A stretch of DNA of 13,352 bases, taken from contig CAIMNF010000466.1 of NCBI GenBank assembly GCA_903842755.1, positions 1-13,352 on the forward strand, in the 5' to 3' direction. The translations under genes and the position numbers were made by a program. Below the pieces are notes generated by a model, which was not told the origin of the DNA, did no database searches, and saw only the letters and a program-made list of their open reading frames with translations. This stretch comes from Oligoflexia bacterium. GTDB lineage: Bacteria > Bdellovibrionota > UBA1018 > CAIMNF01. Shown piece after piece: positions 1 through 6,056 of the stretch (positions within the stretch are counted from its first letter, which is position 1; each line of letters opens with the position of its first letter).

Positions 1-1
1 T

Positions 2-781
2 AATGTGATTCACAAGCTCGATGATCTCGCGCAGTTGGACAAAACGAACGAGCTCCTTAATCAGAAAATTTCGATGTTGGAAAAAGACTTAGAGCAAGAG
101 CGCTCTAGAAATGTTCAAGAAGAGGCCAAAGAAGTCACCCAAAACCTTGAAGAAAAGCTAAAGGGCGATGCGGGCTCGGAGTTAGCGAGAGTTTTGGAGA
201 GCATTGAATATAAAGTTCCAACACACTTATTGCCTCATCAACTTTATACGTTAGCGCTAGGCTATTTTAGAAAAGAAGAGTTTGAGCACGCGGCCGTCAT
301 TTTTACTTACCTTGTGGACCTCAAAGATGACAGCAGTTACCAGCGTGCAGAAGTGTACTTGATGGATGGAATTGCGTGGTACAAATTAAGGCATTATAAA
401 CTAGCGGAAGAGTACGTCAGAAAGACGCTTAAAAAATCCGATTCGGACACCTCGATTCATCGGAAAGCCATCCTCTGGCAAGCGTTGCTCGCAAAAGCGC
501 AAGGGAATATCCCTGAGTCGCAACGCGTGATGACTTCACTTGTAGCCCAATACCCGCACTCGGAAGAGTCGACCTGGATTAATCGCAGGGGGCCAGCTTC
601 CAAGTTAGACCTAAAAGAAGTTATTCCGAAGAATAAAAAGGAAGAGAGTAAATCGGAGGCTGAAACAGAAGCGTCTGATGAACCAAAGGCGTCTGAAGAA
701 CCAAAGAAAGAAATTGCTAAAAAAGAGGTTCACGAGGAAAAAGACTCATCCGAAATTGCGAGTGAGGTTCATGCTGAATAA
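2..781 (+). CDS. Coiled-coil/TPR-repeat protein (5' end probably outside window)
   Basis: The reading frame is open to the left edge. A GTG at position 5 could be a start, but nothing upstream is visible to support it, so I treat the gene as 5'-incomplete. The first ~50 visible residues are heptad-like and rich in Leu, Glu and Lys, with no Pro or Gly, which suggests a coiled coil. Residues ~75-190 contain helix-turn-helix repeats of TPR type, with segments such as YTLALGYFRKEEFEHAA and GIAWYKLRHYKLAEEYV. The last ~50 residues are a low-complexity Lys/Glu/Ser tail with an ASDEPK/ASEEPK repeat. A coiled coil followed by TPRs is also seen in CpoB/YbgF-type envelope scaffolds and in gliding-motility TPR proteins, but I cannot assign either. 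The stop overlaps the start of the FecR-domain gene by 11 nt, so the two are likely translationally coupled. A scaffold role for the barrel and FecR partners is inferred. Confidence 0.75.
   Translation, partial: NVIHKLDDLAQLDKTNELLNQKISMLEKDLEQERSRNVQEEAKEVTQNLEEKLKGDAGSELARVLESIEYKVPTHLLPHQLYTLALGYFRKEEFEHAAVIFTYLVDLKDDSSYQRAEVYLMDGIAWYKLRHYKLAEEYVRKTLKKSDSDTSIHRKAILWQALLAKAQGNIPESQRVMTSLVAQYPHSEESTWINRRGPASKLDLKEVIPKNKKEESKSEAETEASDEPKASEEPKKEIAKKEVHEEKDSSEIASEVHAE
671..706 (+). repeat. 18-bp tandem repeat within the TPR gene
   Basis: Two adjacent 18-nt units, 671-688 and 689-706, differ by one base and encode ASDEPK and ASEEPK in the charged C-terminal tail. This is an in-frame microduplication, so copy number may vary between strains. 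Confidence 0.8.
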
Positions 782-1808
782 GTATTCTTTTCTTTTGCAC
801 TGGTTTTTTTTTAGCGGCGCGATTCTGTCGAATCCGTGGGCTCTCAGTGCGGGTATAAGTGCGCCTTGCGCACAGGTGACGAAGGCAGATCAAGGGTTTC
901 AAATTACGGATCAGCACGGAAAAATTAGAACGGTGTTTAACGAGAAAAGCGAGGGGGTAGAGTGTGGTGCGATTATTTCCACCCACGAAGGAACCGCTTG
1001 GATCAAGACTCAAGGTCAAACGGCGATGAAGTTTGGGCCAGATACGTATTTTGAGTTTAATCGAATGGACAAGACCAAAGAGTTTTATACTCTTTACCGC
1101 GGACGGCTCCTGTTGCAAAGTCCGCCACAAAAGAAGACGCTGATTATTTTCACGCCCCAAGCGCAAATTGAATATAACGGGGGGGTTGCGTGGGTGGAGT
1201 ATATGCCCGACTCCAAGATTACCCAGGTCGCGTCGTTTAATAAAAATGTGCGAATTCAAAATCGCTTTAATGAAAAAGCATTTCAGTTAGTTCATGCAGG
1301 CGAGATGAGCGGAATGGATTTCGGTGATCCGCGTGTTGTCCCCAAACAACCTGAGGTGATGAGTTCGGCCTCAGCGAATGCGTTGTTGACCAAGTTAAAA
1401 CTGAATACAGAAGAACGAGAAAGTTTTGTACAAGTGGTAGAACGCGTTTACGATGATCGGACGAAGTCGCTTGAGTCCGAGCTTGAGGGTTGGAAGGATA
1501 TTTCAAAACCACAAGAAGAAGGGCGTTCGCTAGCATCGGAAACAAAAAAAGATTCTAAGCCTTCCCAACGTGAAACCATCGAGACTATTCAGGAGCGGGA
1601 AGCGGCTTTCGTTATGGATCAGTTTAAGAAGCGTGTTTATTCGGGTGTTCAACCAACGGCAGAACGAGATCCCGCAGCGGAATCTCAACGCGTGTCCTCT
1701 GAAAAAATCACCCCCAAAAAATTAACCGACCCCGAATATAAAAAAGTATTGGAATCGCAAGAACGCGAAAAGCAGAAGGTTTTAAAACAATTGTCAGACG
1801 AATCGTGA
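771..1808 (+). CDS. Secreted FecR-domain protein
   Basis: The start is placed at ATG 771, giving 345 aa. There the protein opens with MLNKYSF and a hydrophobic stretch typical of a Sec signal peptide, cleaved around residue 27 or 31 (ALSA or GISA). A GAGG at 764-767 can serve as the ribosome site. An in-frame ATG farther upstream (678) would add a Lys/Arg-rich stretch that destroys the signal peptide. Residues ~65-185 have the beta-rich pattern of a FecR domain (PF04773): a GAIISTHEGTAWIKT strand, then FGPDTYFEF, YRGRLLLQSP, TPQAQIEYNGGVAWVEY and FQLVHAGEMSGM. Cys33 and Cys65 could form a disulphide. Residues ~230-345 are charged and probably helical or disordered. In former deltaproteobacteria such proteins are secreted structural or regulatory envelope components, often without a FecI sigma factor, and no sigma-factor gene is visible here. 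It sits between the TPR gene (11-nt overlap) and the barrel gene (24-nt gap). Confidence 0.8.
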   Translation: MLNKYSFLLHWFFFSGAILSNPWALSAGISAPCAQVTKADQGFQITDQHGKIRTVFNEKSEGVECGAIISTHEGTAWIKTQGQTAMKFGPDTYFEFNRMDKTKEFYTLYRGRLLLQSPPQKKTLIIFTPQAQIEYNGGVAWVEYMPDSKITQVASFNKNVRIQNRFNEKAFQLVHAGEMSGMDFGDPRVVPKQPEVMSSASANALLTKLKLNTEERESFVQVVERVYDDRTKSLESELEGWKDISKPQEEGRSLASETKKDSKPSQRETIETIQEREAAFVMDQFKKRVYSGVQPTAERDPAAESQRVSSEKITPKKLTDPEYKKVLESQEREKQKVLKQLSDES

Positions 1809-1832
1809 AAAGTCTAAGGAAAGGACTCGCTC

Positions 1833-2399
1833 ATGACGAACATTAGAATTCTTCGATGGCATATTTTATTTTTAGTTGCCTTGTTTTATAGTTCGCTAAA
1901 CTCCTTTGCAGGAGTTTTTGAGTTAAGCGGTGGGCTCTCGTTAGATCGATCTAACTATGGCGACGGAAGTTATACTTGGGATCGACGCTATATGGCCTCG
2001 TTAGGGTACCATATCACGGAAGATAGCGAGTTTGAGTTTTCCTTCCAAGACAATACGAGCCGCAATGTAGTCACCAATGTTCAAGACGTGACCTTTCATG
2101 ACCAGGTTTATAGTTTAGATTTTAATTATTATTTTTTTGAAGATGATTCCTTAGTGCGGCCTTTTTTTAAAGTAGGAGTAGGACAGTTGATCCGGGATGC
2201 AACGGGCACGTATACAGGGGGGTATTCTCCTCCTGCGGAAGTAGGCCAAGTGACCGTGATCGGTGGGGCGGGGATCAGAATAAAAGTGGTAAAAAAGTTT
2301 TCACTCAAAGCGGAAATGACCACCTACTTAACGAATGGTGGAATTAGCACTTGGCAAGACAATCTTGCTTTATCATTTGGGGTTTCCTATTTCTTTTGA
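1833..2399 (+). CDS. Small outer-membrane beta-barrel protein
   Basis: This 188-aa protein has a signal peptide ending at NSFA (residue 26). The mature part is almost entirely alternating polar/hydrophobic strands with tight turns: VFELSGGLSLDRS, RRYMASLGYHI, EFEFSFQD, VYSLDFNYYFF, VRPFFKVGVGQLI, VTVIGGAGIRIKV, FSLKAEMTTYL and LALSFGVSYFF. The terminal Phe is the usual BAM recognition signature of outer-membrane barrels. The size suits an 8-stranded barrel. It resembles the short outer-membrane barrel domain common in myxobacteria and Bdellovibrio, but I cannot name the exact family. An AAGGA at 1821-1825 lies 7 nt before the ATG. The gene is 24 nt after the FecR gene and 12 nt before the lipoprotein peptidase gene, so one transcript is likely. 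A role as outer-membrane anchor or pore for the upstream TPR and FecR proteins is inferred from context. Confidence 0.8.
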   Translation: MTNIRILRWHILFLVALFYSSLNSFAGVFELSGGLSLDRSNYGDGSYTWDRRYMASLGYHITEDSEFEFSFQDNTSRNVVTNVQDVTFHDQVYSLDFNYYFFEDDSLVRPFFKVGVGQLIRDATGTYTGGYSPPAEVGQVTVIGGAGIRIKVVKKFSLKAEMTTYLTNGGISTWQDNLALSFGVSYFF

Positions 2400-2411
2400 T
2401 ACTGTATTTCA

Positions 2412-3470
2412 GTGATTAGAATAATTAAAATTCAAAGGTCCTTTTTAAAATTATCGGTAATTCTGCTAATCGTTTTGAATGTAGGGTGTAGCACTTCGTA
2501 TTATCTTTTTCAGGCGGGCCGCGGACAGTTACGGCTATTTAATCGGGCGCAGCCTATAGATGCCGTCATTTCGAACCCCAAAACGGACCCCGCCCTTGCG
2601 CGCTTGTTAAAGTTTGTTCCGGAGATTAAAAAGTACGCAGAACAATTTGGCCTTAAACCAACACCGAATTATCAAGAGTTTGTGAGCTTAGACCAAGACT
2701 CCGTCGTGTACGTGGTAACCGTGTGCCAGCCATTAAAGTTTGAGCCTAAGATTTTTTCATTTCCGCTTGTGGGAAGTTTTAATTACTTGGGATGGTTTGC
2801 GGAGCAAGATGCGCAGAAGTTTGCCCAAGGTTTTGAAAAAGAAGGTTTAGATGTGGATGTGAGGGGAGCGTCCGCTTATTCGACGTTGGGATGGTTTAAA
2901 GATCCGCTTTTGTCTTCGATGATTCCAAAGCACGAAGGGAAAATTCATTCATCTGCTAGGGCCGAGCTCGTGAATGTGGTCATCCACGAGTCGGTTCATG
3001 CAACGTTGTATTTTAAGAATCAATCTTATTTTAACGAAGGAATTGCCTCGTTCGTTGCAGATGTCTTAACCAAGCAGTATTTTGAGTCGCTACAGTTGCA
3101 GAACGATCCGGAATGGGTGGACTATCAGAAGCGCGAAGAGTACGGGGTGGAGATTCGTACCGCAATGTTAAAGGCGGTTGAAGACTTAAAGGCAGTCTAT
3201 GAGTCCCCGTTAAATGATGCAGAAAAGCTAAAGCGCAAAGCAGAAGTGGTTGGCGCTCTTCAGACGAAATATCCATTTTTTAGAAAAATCAGCAATGCAA
3301 CGCTTGTTCAGTATCAGACTTACCATTCATCTGAAAATGACTTTAAGAATTTGTACTTACGGAAAAACTCCGACCTCGCCACGTTTTTTAAGGTGCTAAG
3401 CAAGCTTAAGCCAGAACAGTTCGAAAAATCCCAACAGGAAGATTTTTCAAAGTTATTTGCGACGCTTTAA
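2412..3470 (+). CDS. Lipoprotein zinc metallopeptidase, putative aminopeptidase family (PF10023/COG4324)
   Basis: The 352-aa product starts at a GTG. An in-frame stop at 2397-2399 excludes a longer form, and the ribosome site is weak. The hydrophobic leader ends in VLNVGC with Cys26 as the likely lipidation site; Asn at -3 is atypical for a lipobox. Family hallmarks of PF10023 follow: YYLFQAGRGQLRLFNRAQPI just after the Cys, then PLVGSFNYLGWF, then VRGASAYSTLGWFKDPLLSS. Residues 192-196 are HESVH, a zinc-binding HExxH. Residues 208-213 are NEGIAS, with Glu209 as the probable third ligand, similar to the NEGxA motif of gluzincins. The family is annotated as a predicted aminopeptidase, and its substrate is unknown to me. 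Location is predicted to be periplasmic, anchored in a membrane. It is the last gene of the four-gene operon and is followed by a strong palindrome. Catalytic function is inferred from motifs only. Confidence 0.88.
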   Translation: MIRIIKIQRSFLKLSVILLIVLNVGCSTSYYLFQAGRGQLRLFNRAQPIDAVISNPKTDPALARLLKFVPEIKKYAEQFGLKPTPNYQEFVSLDQDSVVYVVTVCQPLKFEPKIFSFPLVGSFNYLGWFAEQDAQKFAQGFEKEGLDVDVRGASAYSTLGWFKDPLLSSMIPKHEGKIHSSARAELVNVVIHESVHATLYFKNQSYFNEGIASFVADVLTKQYFESLQLQNDPEWVDYQKREEYGVEIRTAMLKAVEDLKAVYESPLNDAEKLKRKAEVVGALQTKYPFFRKISNATLVQYQTYHSSENDFKNLYLRKNSDLATFFKVLSKLKPEQFEKSQQEDFSKLFATL

Positions 3471-3475
3471 CAGCT

Positions 3476-3505
3476 AAGGATTTAAAAACGAAGGATTTAA
3501 AAACC
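3476..3505. repeat. Tandem 15-bp direct repeat downstream of the metallopeptidase gene
   Basis: AAGGATTTAAAAACG (3476-3490) is immediately repeated as AAGGATTTAAAAACC (3491-3505). On the minus strand each unit supplies a TTTTT run directly downstream of the 3507-3540 hairpin. It may have been retained because it doubles the U-tract used to terminate the minus-strand gene. Confidence 0.8.
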
Positions 3506-3506
3506 A

Positions 3507-3540
3507 CAAAGACCATTCAGGAATTCCTGAATGGTCTTTG
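3507..3540. terminator. Perfect 34-nt palindrome between convergent genes, likely terminator
   Basis: The arms CAAAGACCATTCAGGAA and TTCCTGAATGGTCTTTG are exact reverse complements. In RNA this gives a ~15-bp stem with an AAUU loop. It lies 36 nt past the stop of the plus-strand metallopeptidase gene and 39 nt past the stop of the minus-strand lipoprotein gene. On the minus strand it is followed within 3 nt by TTTTT and again by TTTTT about 10 nt later, as expected of an intrinsic terminator. On the plus strand no U-tract follows, so termination there would be less canonical. Confidence 0.8.
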
Positions 3541-3579
3541 CGTAAGAGGGGTTATGGGTTAGGGGACGTTTTCAAAAAA

Positions 3580-4326
3580 TTATTGGGACGGGGCTGTTGG
3601 CATGTAGGTACCATCGACTTGGACGGTGGCGTTAAAGGCAACGATGTGGGACGCTTTTGGAGAGGTTGCCCAAACTGGTGCCAAGCCGCATCCAGAGTAT
3701 TGATAAGCCAGTAAGCCCATCCAGCTATCCACATAGAGCCGGCAGTTATCATAGTCGGCATCGTCGATGGTAATCGTAACATTTCCATTTCCAGTCAGGG
3801 TGGAAGAAAAGTCTAGATCCTGATAGGTGAGCGATCCAGGGCAAGAAGGATCATTTGCACCAACGACGGGAACTTTTGCGGTTGCGACTTGAGTCGCTCC
3901 GTTGGAGTTATTAATGTTTGAACCACTTACGGTAACATTCACAGAGATGCAGCCATAGGGAAAAGCAAAATCTGTTGGAATATACTGGCTTCCAGTAGTC
4001 ACTGAATTTGGTGCGGGAAGCGGCTGAATGCGTACCTTCAAGGTCGCTTCGGTAGAAAGCGAAAGGCTAACTGTGGGCCGGGGCCCTGCTGCCCCAGACA
4101 AAGTGTAATACTGTTGAGCAGCAGGATTCAACCCACTGGTATTATTGGTCGGTTCGGTAGGCGTAGTGATGGAGCCTGTACTTGAAGTGCTCGTTAAAGC
4201 ACTACTTGCAGAAGCATCGGTTGCTCTGGAACCACAAGCGGTTAGTGAAGCGGATACTGCAATGGCTGTTAAGGTCACTGCAAACTGGTTTAAAGTCTTC
4301 ATATTTGTTTTCATAATCCCTCTCAT
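3580..4326 (-). CDS. Lipoprotein of unknown function, sigma-54-type promoter upstream
   Basis: The predicted protein is 248 aa with a lipoprotein signal: a basic N-terminus, a hydrophobic stretch, then SLTAC with Cys31 as lipidation site. Three in-frame ATGs lie close together (at 4326, 4314 and 4302). The one at 4314 follows a purine-rich AGAGGG and may be the true start. After the Cys comes a ~35-residue Ser/Thr/Ala-rich linker, then a compact domain rich in beta-prone segments (PTVSLSLS, ATLKVRIQPL, ISVNVTVSGS, GNVTITIDDADYDNCRLYV). This mature domain has four Cys (126, 162, 195, 213), which could form two disulphides. I do not recognise the family. The mature domain could be an Ig-like or jelly-roll fold, but that is a guess. 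The gene is divergent from another small lipoprotein gene and convergent with the operon on its left. Confidence 0.75.
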   Translation of the reverse strand: MRGIMKTNMKTLNQFAVTLTAIAVSASLTACGSRATDASASSALTSTSSTGSITTPTEPTNNTSGLNPAAQQYYTLSGAAGPRPTVSLSLSTEATLKVRIQPLPAPNSVTTGSQYIPTDFAFPYGCISVNVTVSGSNINNSNGATQVATAKVPVVGANDPSCPGSLTYQDLDFSSTLTGNGNVTITIDDADYDNCRLYVDSWMGLLAYQYSGCGLAPVWATSPKASHIVAFNATVQVDGTYMPTAPSQ

Positions 4327-4348
4327 TTTTATCTCTTACTGGTGATGA

Positions 4349-4365
4349 TGCAGAGGTTGTGCCAA
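4349..4365 (-). promoter_or_regulatory. Sigma-54 (-24/-12) promoter-like element for the minus-strand lipoprotein gene
   Basis: On the minus strand the sequence reads TTGGCACAACCTCTGCA. It matches the established sigma-54 consensus TGGCACG-N4-TTGCW at the GG (-24) and GC (-12) dinucleotides with correct 12-nt spacing, plus the CAC and the final A. The deviations are A for G after GGCAC and C for the first T of TTGC. The predicted start is near 4338, giving a leader of ~12 nt to the ATG at 4326 or ~24 nt to the ATG at 4314. Confidence 0.6.
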
Positions 4366-4404
4366 GAGGACGGTTTAGATTTTTTAGCAGTGAAAATCTT
4401 ATTG

Positions 4405-4420
4405 ATTACATATAGGTAAT
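4405..4420. repeat. AT-rich inverted repeat in the divergent intergenic region
   Basis: ATTACATATAGGTAAT has arms ATTAC/GTAAT around a near-symmetric centre. Its centre is ~74 nt upstream of the predicted minus-strand sigma-54 start. It is a candidate activator site, but AT-rich dyads can arise by chance. Confidence 0.4.
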
Positions 4421-4451
4421 TAATTTTAGATGATCGACTGGGTTCGGGATG

Positions 4452-4490
4452 ACACAGGTTAGTGTATCGGTATTGATCAGACAGGTGTCT
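4452..4490. promoter_or_regulatory. Pair of dyads sharing ACAGGT, candidate enhancer-binding sites
   Basis: ACACAGGTTAGTGT (4452-4465) and AGACAGGTGTCT (4479-4490) are inverted repeats sharing the core ACAGGT, with centres 26 bp apart. They lie about 121 and 95 bp upstream of the predicted start of the plus-strand gene, and about 120-146 bp upstream of the predicted minus-strand start. Sigma-54 activators commonly bind at such distances. The link to an activator is inferred. Confidence 0.4.
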
Positions 4491-4519
4491 AGAAAATAGG
4501 CAATTATAAGATCCAAAAC

Positions 4520-4532
4520 TGAGCTTAGCTCA
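4520..4532. repeat. Short perfect inverted repeat upstream of the plus-strand sigma-54 element
   Basis: TGAGCTTAGCTCA has 5-bp perfect arms around TTA and lies 22 nt before the -24 element of the plus-strand gene. It could be a protein-binding site or chance. Confidence 0.35.
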
Positions 4533-4553
4533 AATAAAATGACTCCAAAGTAT

Positions 4554-4570
4554 CGGCACAGAGTCTGCAT
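4554..4570 (+). promoter_or_regulatory. Sigma-54 (-24/-12) promoter-like element for the plus-strand lipoprotein gene
   Basis: CGGCACAGAGTCTGCAT carries GG at 4555-4556 and GC at 4567-4568 with the 12-nt spacing required by sigma-54. It has the same GGCACA-N4-CTGCA arrangement as the element serving the divergent gene. The predicted start is near 4580, only about 2 nt before the ATG at 4582, so the transcript would be nearly leaderless. Confidence 0.55.
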
Positions 4571-4581
4571 TCTTACCTGAT

Positions 4582-5049
4582 ATGATAAAAACAATCACCG
4601 CAATTATCCTTATGGTCGTACTTTCTGCTTGTGGACAAGCCGTGGTTTCGCAGGCGACTTCTGGAACGTCAAGCCTTACGTCGGCGTCTCAGAATCAAAA
4701 CTATAACTTGAGTCGGTTTGAGGTTGTCGTTTCTGGCGGTGGTTCACAGACATTTACTGTGGTTCCGAATAGTACTGGAGGCGAATTTATCATTACGGTG
4801 ACTTATTATAATTACAAAACAGTAAATGATACTCTTGTGTTGACTTCATCAAATAACCCCGCAGCCTATTCGCTTGTTCAAAATATTTTTAATGGAAGTA
4901 CGCCGTTCGTCGCAAGTCCACCGAGCAATTACGCGAGTGGGAGTTGGACGAATGTTACGCAGACGCTAACTTCTGGAGTCGTTCAAACGATTGATTCACC
5001 GACATTATCGCTCTCTAGCTTAGAGAATTTTATAGCGAGTGGGCTGTAG
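4582..5049 (+). CDS. Small lipoprotein of unknown function
   Basis: The 155-aa product starts MIKTITAIILMVVLSACG, a textbook lipoprotein signal with LSAC lipobox and Cys17. The mature part is Ser/Thr/Asn/Val-rich with beta-prone strands (RFEVVVSGGG, SQTFTVVPN, GEFIITVTYYNY, NDTLVLTSS). It has no further Cys and few charged residues, which suits a small extracellular or periplasmic beta-sandwich. I do not recognise a family. No Shine-Dalgarno sequence is visible before the ATG, consistent with the very short leader predicted from the sigma-54-like element. It is divergent from the other lipoprotein gene and ends 8 nt before the convergent CDF gene. No convincing terminator is visible in that gap. 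The two lipoproteins flanking the shared control region may act together, but they do not look like paralogues. Confidence 0.75.
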   Translation: MIKTITAIILMVVLSACGQAVVSQATSGTSSLTSASQNQNYNLSRFEVVVSGGGSQTFTVVPNSTGGEFIITVTYYNYKTVNDTLVLTSSNNPAAYSLVQNIFNGSTPFVASPPSNYASGSWTNVTQTLTSGVVQTIDSPTLSLSSLENFIASGL

Positions 5050-5057
5050 GACGTCCG

Positions 5058-6056
5058 CTATCCATGATCCTCATGTGCAATGACCCCTTCCACGGTAAAG
5101 GGGATTACGCCCGTAAATGGTTGTTGGCGAACGGGGCATTCTTTTTCGCTGCAAGTGCTGCAATAGAGTTGGTTGCAAGGATCGACGTGGGTGTGGACTT
5201 GGGTGTTTTTGCCCATGCTGTTAAAGAGCTGATGGGCAAAGGCATCGGATAAATCGTGGGCCGCTTTGATGCTGAACCATTCGGGTACGACGACATGTAA
5301 ATCAATATGGCGGTCCCGACCAAAGGCTTGGGCCTTTAAGTCGTGAATGGCAATGATGGGACCACGGTCTAATTCATTCAGTTGCTTTACAATTTCTTCC
5401 AGCAAGGCGGGATCTTCTGCATCTAATAAAGCATTAAACGCAGATTTGACCATCTTAAAGCCAGTCCGCAAAAGAAATGCGGCCACGCCAATCGCCAGGA
5501 GTGGATCTACGATTTTCCACCCCGTCGCTAAAACGAATCCTAATCCCAGCGTCAGTGCGCCGGTGGTGACTAAATCACTCATCAAGTGAATGCCATCTGC
5601 CTTAATAACGGTGGATTGATAACGTTTTCCGACCCAAAGCATGATCATGCCTAAGAGGCCGTTAAGTGCCCCGGCCAAAAGATTGAGTTTTAGGCCTTTG
5701 CCCAACTCGTACAGATGATCGGGGTGATGGAGGTGCGAAGCTGCGTCGATCAAAATTAAAATGCCTGCAAGCGCAATCAGCCCTCCTTCAAAAGCAGCCG
5801 AAAAATACTCCATTTTTCCGTGGCCGTAGGGATGTTCGCGATCGGCAGGTTTTTCAGTAAACAAGATGGACCAAAGTCCGAAGGCTGCTGCCGCCACATT
5901 TACCGTAGATTCAAGCGCATCGGAGCGGATAGCTGCGGAGCCAGAGATGCGTGCTGCGTAGAATTTGAGGAGTAAAATTCCGGTGCTCGAAAGGAGAGCA
6001 AAAATAATGGTCGAAATTCTGATTCGTTTTTCGAAAGCGAGTGCTGTTTCAGCCAT
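5058..6056 (-). CDS. Cation diffusion facilitator (CDF) family metal transporter with Cys4 C-terminal tail
   Basis: At 332 aa the length suits a six-helix CDF exporter moving Zn2+, Fe2+ or similar divalent ions out of the cytoplasm, normally by proton exchange, with a cytoplasmic C-terminal domain. Helix 2 carries SDALESTVN (Asp46, Glu49, Asn53), the ExxxN variant in place of the usual HxxxD or DxxxD. The loop has the conserved HPYGHGKMEY (75-84). Helix 5 has HLMSD (His157, Asp161), the HxxxD metal site. The C-terminal domain contains HDLKAQAFGRDRHIDLHVVVP and ends with HTHVDPC plus Cys294, Cys299, Cys302 and Cys307 (CxxxxCxxCxxxxC), a possible extra metal site. The ATG overlaps the stop of the upstream RMD1-like gene by 8 nt, a strong sign of translational coupling. 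The transported metal cannot be told from sequence. Confidence 0.92.
   Translation of the reverse strand: MAETALAFEKRIRISTIIFALLSSTGILLLKFYAARISGSAAIRSDALESTVNVAAAAFGLWSILFTEKPADREHPYGHGKMEYFSAAFEGGLIALAGILILIDAASHLHHPDHLYELGKGLKLNLLAGALNGLLGMIMLWVGKRYQSTVIKADGIHLMSDLVTTGALTLGLGFVLATGWKIVDPLLAIGVAAFLLRTGFKMVKSAFNALLDAEDPALLEEIVKQLNELDRGPIIAIHDLKAQAFGRDRHIDLHVVVPEWFSIKAAHDLSDAFAHQLFNSMGKNTQVHTHVDPCNQLYCSTCSEKECPVRQQPFTGVIPFTVEGVIAHEDHG

Noticed and set aside
717..1259. 180-codon minus-strand frame opposite the FecR-domain gene
   Set aside because: The opposite-strand gene has a signal peptide, domain match and operon overlap. This frame is Arg/Pro/Leu-rich shadow sequence without a domain.
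4406..4594. 62-codon minus-strand frame across the intergenic region
   Set aside because: It has no ribosome site, an odd composition and no recognisable domain. It also runs over the promoter-like elements and into the start of the divergent lipoprotein gene.
5084..5103. CCCCTT/AAGGGG hairpin near the lipoprotein/CDF convergent ends
   Set aside because: It is inside the 3' coding part of the CDF gene and has no T-run after it on either strand, so it does not look like a terminator.
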